DNA of 64,000 nucleotides, from contig NZ_JAABOK010000022.1 in the NCBI RefSeq assembly GCF_009928525.1, positions 37,899 to 101,898 of the forward strand, given 5' to 3'. The notes under the pieces were generated by a model. The model ran no database searches. It was not told the DNA's origin and saw nothing but the letters and a program-made list of their open reading frames with translations. The DNA is from Chitinophaga solisilvae. Lineage in GTDB: Bacteria; Bacteroidota; Bacteroidia; Chitinophagales; Chitinophagaceae. A program made the translations under genes and the position numbers. This document shows positions 15,001-18,439 of the stretch, piece after piece (within the stretch, counting starts at the first letter, position 1; each line of letters opens with the position of its first letter).

Positions 15001-16997
15001 GCCGCCTGTATAAAACCGGTGACCTGGTACGCTGGCTGCCGGATGGCAACCTGATATACCTGGGCAGGAGAGATGAACAGGTGAAGATCAGAGGCCACCG
15101 TATAGAATTAGGCGAAATAGAAAATGTGATAAGCAATCTGCAGCTGGTGAATGGCAGCTGCGTGGTCATGAAAAAACAAGAGTATAATAACAGGCTGATT
15201 TGTTACTATGTGCCTGATGAGGCCGGAGCAGACATGCGCCAGCAGCTGCGCACAGCGCTGCAGCAACAGTTGCCGGACTATATGGTGCCGGCAGACTTTA
15301 TCGCGCTGGCGGAATTACCACTGACCAGCAGCGGTAAAGCTGACCGTAAACTGCTCAGCGCAAGAGTAGAAGAGGTGAGCCTGAAAGATATCACTTTCCA
15401 GGCGCCATCAACTGTAACGGAACGCCACCTGGCCGCCATCTGGCAGGAACTGTTAGGAGTATCACAGGTAAGCGTCAACGATAATTTCTTTGAGCTGGGC
15501 GGCGATTCTATCATCATTATCCAGGTGGTAAACAGAGCCAAGCACTATGGCTATATATTGCAGCCACGTGAGTTATTCATGCACCAGACAATTGCGGAAC
15601 TGGCCGCATTGCTGCAGCACAGCCAGGCGCAGCAAATCAACGGAGAGCAGGGATACCTCAGCGGCAGCAGCGGCCTGCTGCCGGTACAGCAATGGTACCT
15701 GGAAGATGAAAGCAACGTTTCGGATCACTTCATTCAGAGCGTACCTTTTGAATTGCATAAAGCTATCAGCCAGGAGATGCTGACTACCGCCATTGAACAT
15801 ATTGTATCCTTCCACGACAGCCTTCGGTTTGCCTATAGTCAGGAAAACGGGCAGTGGCGGCAGTGGTACGGAGATGATAAAGGAACAGTAGTAGTAGTAG
15901 ACCTGCGTAACACACCGGCAGATGATCTGCATGCAGCCATCACCGCCTGGGAAAATAAATACAGGCATAGCCTGGATATGCGCGCGGGTAAACTGCTATG
16001 CGCTGTATTATTCCTGACCCCGGCCTCTGTGCGCGCCAACAGGCTGCTCATCGTCATTCACCACCTCGGTGTGGATGTAGTGTCCTGGCGTATTCTCCTG
16101 GAAGATCTGGGACATATCTTCCAGCATCTGCAGGATGGTAAAAGTATTCCGCTGACAGCAAAAAGCAGTTCTTACAGGGAATGGTATAATGCATTGAACC
16201 GTTACGCGAAGAGCGACAGGCTGCTGGCGCAGCGCCCTTACTGGCTGAATATGGCCGCGCAGTACCTGCCGCTGAAAACGGACAAGTCATACGATGGCCT
16301 GGTACGTATCAGCGAAATGACGGCACACCGTGTCATCCTTGATGCCGGTTACACCCGTCAGCTGCTGCTGGAAGTATCGCCGGCCTACCGCACTGATGTA
16401 AAAGACCTTTTACTGACGGCCTTCGCGCTGACAATGACAGAATGGACAGGTAATACGGCTGTGGCAGTAGGATTCGAGAAGCATGGCCGGGAAGATATTG
16501 ATGCCACCATCGATACCAGCCATACTACCGGATGGTTTACCACACTTTCTCCCGTATTGCTGGAAACTGCCGCTACCAGAGAGCCTGGCGCACTGCTGCA
16601 GCAAATCCGCGAACAGATGAAAGCCGTACCGGATAAGGGACTGGGATTCGGGGTGCTTAAATATATGACTAAAGAACCTGGTCTGCAGGGCAAAGATCCC
16701 TGGGATGTGATCTTCAATTATCACGGACAGATAGATAATGTCAGCAACCAGAAATGGATTTCTCTGACAGATACACAGGGAGAACTGCGGATGATCGGAG
16801 AATATACCATGCGTTTCAGAATTTTTGTGGACAGCGTAGTGACTGATAATGAACTGGTGATTGATTGGCTGTACAGCACGCTGCATTACGATGCTGCTAC
16901 CATGAAGACGCTGGGTGCAGCTTATATCAGGTATCTGCAATCGCTGATATCCCATTGTATGACACGGGTCCGCGAGGAACAACTATCTGCCGTTTAA
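3..16997 (+). CDS. Hybrid NRPS with embedded aminotransferase, four modules, terminal E domain (5'-partial)
   Basis: Cytoplasmic assembly-line enzyme. The frame is open to the window edge; the first in-window start-like codon is GTG 75, which is probably internal. Residues below are numbered from 75. Aminotransferase III ~90-527, with PLP Lys365 in TYGKIIGGG. C1 ~559-995 (HHIVFDD, 692). A1 ~1015-1525. PCP1 Ser1575. C2 (HHIAADG, 1761). A2 (YTSGTTG, 2233). PCP2 Ser2643. C3 (HHIASDG, 2829). A3 (YTSGSTG, 3305), interrupted by an N-methyltransferase with VLEIGCGTG at 3678. PCP3 Ser4097. C4 (4285). A4 (4760). PCP4 Ser5145 in GGDS, the form typical before epimerases. E domain (HHLGVDVVSWR, 5329). 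No thioesterase. My hand-aligned specificity codes: A1 DGWLLGLVY and A2 DGWFLGVVY (aliphatic, Ile-like), A3 DAFWLGGTF (Val), A4 DAYVVAAVC (uncertain, perhaps aromatic). A 70-bp gap separates it from the docking-domain monooxygenase. The Gln/Leu-rich linker before the aminotransferase resembles the one after the ACP in mycosubtilin-type synthetases. Confidence 0.95.
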   Translation, partial: AEACAVQAVQQYTPEPAPVAATQQVMASPAALSVQQTQLNLITQQFQLLTQQLQLVSDQLQAGAVIHTAPVAASAPPPAAKPPRAATAGKRPSIFPKVDTSRSSQPLTPQQQAYLDAFIARYTSRTKTSKAVTRQYRPVMADIRASAGFRFLTKELVYPIVAASSRDGRITDVDGNEYIDLTMGFGVNLLGHRPEVVMQAVSAQLEKGCQLGPQTQLAGEVATKITALTGMDRVSFHNSGTEAVMAAMRIARTLSGKPKIAIFQGSYHGYFDGTLALAEDIDTDHSGVPVAPGILPNMVADVLVFDYHHPDVVEQIRAHAHELAAVLVEPVQSRRPDYQPKALLQALRAMTTEEQIILIFDEMITGFRIHPGGVQAHFGIAADMVTYGKIIGGGFPIGVVAGREWCMRAVDGGQWEYGDDSYPQAETTFLAGTFCKHPVSMAAALAVLTELEHRGPSLQQQLSARADKFVQTVSALFKTHQVPVQVQHFGSLIYFTVTGNMDLFFYHLIEKGVYIWEGRSCFIATAHTAEDLKFVEEAFAATIADLQSGGFLPGGESSPSGRKPATATETGKESALTIGHEPMPAHIPLSYSQERLWFIDQLEGSVQYAVPLILRLKGPLNREALAASLHAIVERHEVLRTVIDQEDGQPFQRVLSALLWDMEVVSDTALQHDPAALYDYIAAQVYAPFDLAKDSMLRAQLICLSEEEHVLALTAHHIVFDDWSARVLIEELTICYHAFAGNRLPALPPLAIQYKDYAVWQRNYLQGSLLEEKLAYWKKQLEHFTPLLLPTDFERPVVRSTRGAVAEVILDKGITEKVMQLARRHGVTLFATLLSAFKVLLSRYSGLEDISVAAALSGRTRPETEPLLGFFANTLVLRTDLSGQPTFETLLKRVTGTVLDAHEYQEVPLNKIMEAVVPERSTGDNPLLHVIFTLQQVPELLDMKLGEAKVTVEPVARPTSMADMTWKMEERADGLSIEAEYATDLFTAATIQRMLQHYAALLQQVTTNAAVQISALSLLHAAEQEEQLVSFNDTRYAYPADKSMVTLFAEQATATPDAAAVSFGEEKLTYRSLHEKSAQVAQYLIAAGVQPGEHVGLLSLRGPDMIIALWGILKSGAAYVPFHTGFPADRIEIMMEDAGISRILFTDKQLFDSIGLPEGAGVSLDGAWQYPATDPGIVISADACANVMYTSGTTGRPKGIAVSHRNIVNMVYEPGTITIQQDDKVLQWSNYAFDGSTWDIFSSLLRGAQLCMIPESAASDALELAEIMHTQQVSVCLMTTSLFNTFVDSDVHALRGLRKILFGGEKASPAHVERAFAVVGAGKLVNLYGPTETTVYATSYAIDAVKPGDTTVPIGRPVANTRTLILDRYGNIVPMGIDGELYIGGDGVAIGYLNNKALNEEKFVHLKAAAGRWYRTGDLCHRQPDGNIVYTGRVDDQVKIRGYRIEPAEIERVMNQLEDITASTVMVKQRATGDKLLVGYYTPATAVIRSYEREGLYEEELLQQISESLEKPLRQILQAKLPDYMVPSVLIALRHMPLTGNGKTDRQQLGRRDDINGRQTGYVAPVTHTEQQLAAIWQRLLGMPQIGTRHSFFALGGHSLLATRVVSAVRKELGVELSVRDLFNHVTIEALAAWLEQQQHTSLLPPVTAGERPAHMPLSYSQERLWFIDQLEGSVQYHMSAAFQLRGALNPAALEYALRNAVNRHEVLRTVIVQEDGAAYQQVLDKDQWQLQHVDGAAFHDSDTALRTCIHDLTHIPFDLSKDHMLRAYLITQASEENILLLSIHHIAADGWSLSVLMNELAELYSAFTANRTPVLEAVPVQYADFAIWQRKHIAGEVLESKIAYWKQQLKALPVLKLPTDFERPSVSSTNGAMQVFYIEEGLTRRLQQLSREQDSTLYMTLLAVFKVLLYKYTGEEDIAVGSGIAGRQQSEIESLIGFFVNTLVIRNNIGQNPVFTDFLQQVRKNTLDAYEHQDVPFEKVVEAVAGERDRNRNPLFQVMFAVQNMSAIPELKLDSIALTQYQLERTTSMFDIFLSVSEKNDLIEIEAEYCTDIFTEATIRKMMQHYLTLLEAVVQQPMATVNSLDMISREETVQLLAFNNAAIAYPADKPVVALFEAQVAATPEATAVSFGEEKLTYRSLHEKSDQVAQYLIAAGVQPGEHVGLLSLRGPDMIIALWGILKSGAAYVPIHTGFPADRVQLMMEDAGMTRILYTDKKVYDNIGLPEAAGLPLHDAWHYPATGTGISMSPEAIVNIMYTSGTTGRPKGIAVNHRNIVKLVYEPGAIAVQPADKVLQWSNYAFDGSTWDIFSSLLRGAQLCLIPESAASDALELAGIIHAQQVTTCFMTTALFNTFVDSDIDALRCLRKVLFGGEKVSLTHVEKALAVLGAGKLVHVYGPTETTVYATSYEVDSIKPGDTTVPIGRPLANTRALILDRYGNIVPVGVDGELYIGGDGVTAGYLHNETLNEEKFVALKTAAGRWYRTGDLCRWQQDGNIIYTGRTDDQVKIRGYRLEPAEIERTMNQLEQITAGAVIVKQRASGEKLLVAYYIPDAAVIRSYEREGLHEDELLQLVTESLEQPLRLALQAKLPDYMVPSVLIALRQLPLTSNGKTDRKQLGRRDDINGRQTGYVAPVTHTEQQLAAIWQRLLGITQVGTQHSFFELGGHSLLATRVVSAVRKELGMELSVRDLFNHVTIARLAAWLEQQQQTLLLPLVTAGERPAHTPLSYSQERLWFIDQLEGSVQYHMSAAFHLRGILNPAALEYALRNVVNRHEVLRTVMIQEGGTAYQQVLDKDQWQLRYVDGTAFHGNDAALRTCIHDLTHIPFDLSTDHMLRAYLITQASEENILVLYLHHIASDGWSLSVLMNELAELYSAFTANRAPVLETLPVQYADFALWQRKHIAGEVLERKTAYWKQQLEGLPALKLPTDFERPSVNSTNGAMQVFHIEEGLTQRLQQLSREHDSTLYMTLLAVFKVLLYKYTGQEDIAVGSGIAGRLQSEIESLIGFFVNTLVIRNNIGQNPVFTDFLQQVRKNTLDAYEHQEVPFEKVVETMVGERDTSRNPLFQVMFAVQNMPDIPQLKLGGVTLTQYQLEHTTSMFDIFLSVSEKNNRIEIEAEYCTDIFTEATIRKMMRHYVALLEAVVQQPVATVNSLGMISREETAQLLAFNDTAIAYPADKTITALFTSQAVLTPDAAALKFDATILTYAQLDTASTQLAHYLLLQGVTAGSLVPLCIGRSPELMISILAILKAGAAYVPVDPSYPADRIAFMLQDTAGALVITTTEHTALLHTALPGVPLLQADMPEVWSGQPLTQLTGAAGADAVAYVIYTSGSTGKPKGVMVSHRNVVSLVKGGDFVSLSSADVILSTGSPSFDATTFEYWGALLNGGTLVLCEEKRLLDNMLLKQEIRRHQVTKMWFTASWFNQLVDDDIDIFEGLTAVLAGGEKLSDNHVARFLAAHPGITMINGYGPTENTTFSLTHTIAAVETGKSIPVGRPLRNRQAYVLDQQLQLTPAGVPGELYTGGAGVSLGYLNQPALTAERFIDNPFLPGTKLYRTGDKARWLDDGTVAYLGRTDDQVKIRGYRIEPGEIERTINELNGVTTSCVVVKEPVSGDKRLAGYYIPDPAQVLLQEQQLYRLHVENWKELYEMAFTKPADYTPEDPEFDITGWNDSFTGGAIPADQMRSWLQDISSLILSLKPQHVLEIGCGTGLIYYQLAAHISRYIGTDFSPVSTGQLQAHISRQLRSYPDTTLQVCAAHEISIDDAESIDLVVLNSVVQYFPGAQYMTEVIAKAIRMLKGNGHIVIGDVRDLRLLPAFKRRLQLDKMQDRTVMKDFAWFSDQEVLKEEELCFSPAYFYRLQTLFPEITHVEIQWKQADYSNELSLYRYTVVLYVGIAKETAAVQWLPYQEATEQLRLQTPVIALKDMPNPRLWKEQQLAQALHDKSVIHVRDLQDRITAPDSSYTALQALLESAVAAGYSARYLLHDDPLKMNVLLERIPVNGFVKLPAVWNTTGTTHTNIPLFPDICAAIEKDMYAQLEDRLPDYMIPSEFTALQYFPLTNNGKTDRKFLADWEDVRQQDRTNYHAPTTPQEIIVAEIWQRLLGVERIGTEDNFFELGGHSLLATRVVSAIRKKLEVELTVRDFFVYPTISTLVAYLQGLQEGVVLPAVTAAVRPARIPLSFGQERLWFIDRLQGSVHYHMQVTLRLRGELDKAALEAALQMIIHRHEALRTVIRVNEATGEGYQHILDIGAWHLQYVHNQAFSHNEKVLRTTINTLMAQPFDLSADYMLRAHLVPVHATEHILLATIHHISSDGWSLANFIRELVTLYHDYTTHQPLRLMPLPLQYADYAIWQRTYLSGEVQRRQLAYWKTQLQGAPQLLLPADYERPVVQSTNGAATVFNVDAALAAQLQQFSRQQGVTLFMTLLAAFKVLLYRYSGQEDISVGSGVAGRTQEETEDMIGFFVNTLVMRSQLHQDQTFTDFLQQVKTTTLNAYANQDAPFESVVEAVADKRDISMNPLFQVVFLLQNAPKTPMLKLGDITLEETSFGHTTSLFDMSFFVTEHEDGLRLDVEYCTDLFKETTIQRLLNCYYHLLQAVVQTPQEKITGLRMMDEASQQQLLTDFGAIHRDYSAYADKTVIDQFTAQVAAYPQATALIYGEVQLTYQQLDEQSGRLADYLAAAGITAEMLVPVCLERSPEMIIAILGILKAGGAYVPVDMEYPAERMAYIFDDTAAKLIISSADSLKLLPLQEMHKVVDIHEALKAGAAPRKHVLSAQQLAYLIYTSGSTGTPKGVMIAHESVVNLTLAMKEALRLEPGMKTLQFASIGFDAACYEIFNTLLSGGCLVLADKEQLLSGATLEALINRHGISVAVLPPSYLQAMKDTLGSLTTIVSAGEALNSSLAAHIQSRGIRLINAYGPTESTVCASLTDTPLLPDNSVSIGRPVANVPLYVLGPGNSLCPVGAVGELCIGGIQVARGYLNRITLTDERFIKDPFSANGRLYKTGDLVRWLPDGNLIYLGRRDEQVKIRGHRIELGEIENVISNLQLVNGSCVVMKKQEYNNRLICYYVPDEAGADMRQQLRTALQQQLPDYMVPADFIALAELPLTSSGKADRKLLSARVEEVSLKDITFQAPSTVTERHLAAIWQELLGVSQVSVNDNFFELGGDSIIIIQVVNRAKHYGYILQPRELFMHQTIAELAALLQHSQAQQINGEQGYLSGSSGLLPVQQWYLEDESNVSDHFIQSVPFELHKAISQEMLTTAIEHIVSFHDSLRFAYSQENGQWRQWYGDDKGTVVVVDLRNTPADDLHAAITAWENKYRHSLDMRAGKLLCAVLFLTPASVRANRLLIVIHHLGVDVVSWRILLEDLGHIFQHLQDGKSIPLTAKSSSYREWYNALNRYAKSDRLLAQRPYWLNMAAQYLPLKTDKSYDGLVRISEMTAHRVILDAGYTRQLLLEVSPAYRTDVKDLLLTAFALTMTEWTGNTAVAVGFEKHGREDIDATIDTSHTTGWFTTLSPVLLETAATREPGALLQQIREQMKAVPDKGLGFGVLKYMTKEPGLQGKDPWDVIFNYHGQIDNVSNQKWISLTDTQGELRMIGEYTMRFRIFVDSVVTDNELVIDWLYSTLHYDAATMKTLGAAYIRYLQSLISHCMTRVREEQLSAV
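3178..9490 (+). repeat. Tandem duplication of two A-PCP-C units inside the NRPS gene (period 3204 bp)
   Basis: Matching landmarks recur exactly 3204 bp (1068 codons) apart. A stretch at 3181 recurs at 6385, and the condensation-domain start at 4981 recurs at 8185. DNA as well as protein is nearly identical over long runs. Similarity starts abruptly near AVSFGEEKLTY in the A domains and fades at the end of C3, where A3 is clearly different. Specificity positions 278 (L/F) and 322 (L/V) differ between copies. Confidence 0.85.
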
Positions 16998-17003
16998 AAT
17001 ACG

Positions 17004-17036
17004 GATGGCTGTACCGTCAGAGATGGTACAGCCATC
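17004..17036 (+). terminator. Perfect 12-bp stem-loop between NRPS and monooxygenase genes
   Basis: GATGGCTGTACC and GGTACAGCCATC pair perfectly around a 9-nt loop, starting 7 nt after the NRPS stop. No clear T-run follows on the + strand. It could be a partial terminator, an attenuator that lowers monooxygenase expression relative to the NRPS, or an mRNA-stabilising 3' structure. Confidence 0.5.
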
Positions 17037-17067
17037 ATCTTACATCTATTAAATATCCGTTACAGTT

Positions 17068-18348
17068 ATGAATTTACATCCATTTATCCAGGCTCTTCAT
17101 AAACAACAGATCGGGATCAGCGTAACAGCCGATGCCGTTAACGTCAGCGGCGAAACAGAGAAGATTACCACCGAGATACTGAACACGATAGAAGTACATA
17201 AAGCAGCACTGATAAAACACCTGCAGCCGGATATCGTACCATCCGGCAATATAGCGGTGAATGTGCTGGGAGCCATTACCCGGGCTGCTACCCGGCAGCT
17301 TGATTTCAGCCTGTTTTATTTCGGCAATGCAGATATGTATGAAGATGCGAATGAAAAATATAAATTATTGCTGGCAGGCGCCCGCTATGGCGATGAAAAT
17401 GGTTACACCGCCATCTGGACGCCGGAGCGGCATTTCAATGAATTCGCCGGTCTGTATCCCAGTCCGGGTGTCATGGGGGGCGCTATCGCTACTGCCACCA
17501 AAAGGATAGGCATCAGGGCGGGCAGTGTGGTGATACCTTTACACAGTCCGCTCCAGGTGGCGGAAGAGTGGTCTGTCATTGATAATCTCTCCGGAGGCCG
17601 TGCAGGTATTGCCTGCGCTTCCGGCTGGCAGGCCAACGATTTTGTGCTTGCACCGGATCATTATACCAACCGGCATGCCGTGATGTATAAGCATATTGAG
17701 CAGATTCAGCACCTGTGGAAAGGTGGTTCCATCGCGCTGAAAGATGGCAACGGCCATATGAAGGAAACAAAAATATTCCCCCGGCCTATTCAGCCGCATT
17801 TACCCATGTGGATCACCACCAACGGTAACCTGGATACGTTTTTGTCTGCCGGCCGCCTCGGACTTAACATCCTCACCAACTTCTGGGGCAGTTCCCCGGA
17901 AGAGCTGAAAACCAGGATAGCGGCCTACCGCAATGCCCTCCGGGAAAATGGTTTTGCGGAAAATCACGGTAAAGTGGTATTGATGCTGCACACCTATATT
18001 GCAGAAACCCGCGAAGCTGCCTACGAAAAGGCCCGGGCACCACTCATACAGTACCTGCGTTCTTCCTTCGGACTGTTCAAAAGCAGCGGCAACCGCACAG
18101 AAGCAGACAACCTCAGTGCAAAGGAAATTGAAGATATGCTGGACTATTCCTTTTACCGCTACGTTTCAGGTTCCAGCCTGGTAGGTTCCCCGGAAGACGC
18201 CATCGGGGTATTGGGTAACATCAGTGCGCTCGGTGTAGATGAAATCGCCTGCCTGATTGATTTCGGAGTAGACACCCCCGCTGTTATGAAAGGACTTGAA
18301 CACCTCACTGCGGTGAAGAAAAGATTTACGGATTTACAGATTTTCTGA
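17068..18348 (+). CDS. Luciferase-like flavin monooxygenase (MupA/Atu3671-type) with N-terminal TubC docking domain
   Basis: 426 aa. Residues ~1-55 (MNLHPFIQALHKQQIGISV and the following helical stretch ending HKAALIKHL) have the pattern of TubC-type N-terminal docking domains of NRPS/PKS proteins. Residues ~75-420 are a bacterial luciferase-like TIM barrel of the natural-product LLM group (LDFSLFYFGN, WTPERHFNEFAG, GWQANDFVLAP, WITTNGN). That family uses reduced flavin and is usually embedded in assembly lines, where it hydroxylates carrier-bound intermediates. Here it is free-standing with its own docking domain and follows the NRPS by 70 bp, so it is probably recruited in trans to this line. 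It has no carrier or thioesterase domain. It is the last gene of the cluster on this side; the next gene converges on it. Confidence 0.9.
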   Translation: MNLHPFIQALHKQQIGISVTADAVNVSGETEKITTEILNTIEVHKAALIKHLQPDIVPSGNIAVNVLGAITRAATRQLDFSLFYFGNADMYEDANEKYKLLLAGARYGDENGYTAIWTPERHFNEFAGLYPSPGVMGGAIATATKRIGIRAGSVVIPLHSPLQVAEEWSVIDNLSGGRAGIACASGWQANDFVLAPDHYTNRHAVMYKHIEQIQHLWKGGSIALKDGNGHMKETKIFPRPIQPHLPMWITTNGNLDTFLSAGRLGLNILTNFWGSSPEELKTRIAAYRNALRENGFAENHGKVVLMLHTYIAETREAAYEKARAPLIQYLRSSFGLFKSSGNRTEADNLSAKEIEDMLDYSFYRYVSGSSLVGSPEDAIGVLGNISALGVDEIACLIDFGVDTPAVMKGLEHLTAVKKRFTDLQIF

Positions 18349-18414
18349 TTTTGAGATTTTTAATGCAGCGGAGACATACGCGAAAATCTCCGCTGCATTA
18401 AAAATCTCAAAATC
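18347..18414. repeat. Palindromic element, variant arms (element 1 of 10)
   Basis: 28-bp perfect arms (18347-18374 and 18387-18414) around a 12-nt loop. The left arm begins inside the monooxygenase TGA stop. The arms are of the GATTTTGAG type and the core contains GCAGCGGAGA, a relative of the GCGAAGA core in the other elements. It lies between convergent genes, so a bidirectional terminator role is likely. Confidence 0.75.
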
Positions 18415-18439
18415 AAAAAATCCCTAAATAATAAAATAA

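Noticed and set aside
18347..18414. Palindrome after the monooxygenase as a simple terminator unrelated to the other elements
   Set aside because: Its arms differ, but it shares the plan, the GCGGAGA-like core and the overlap with a stop codon, so I kept it as a variant of the family.
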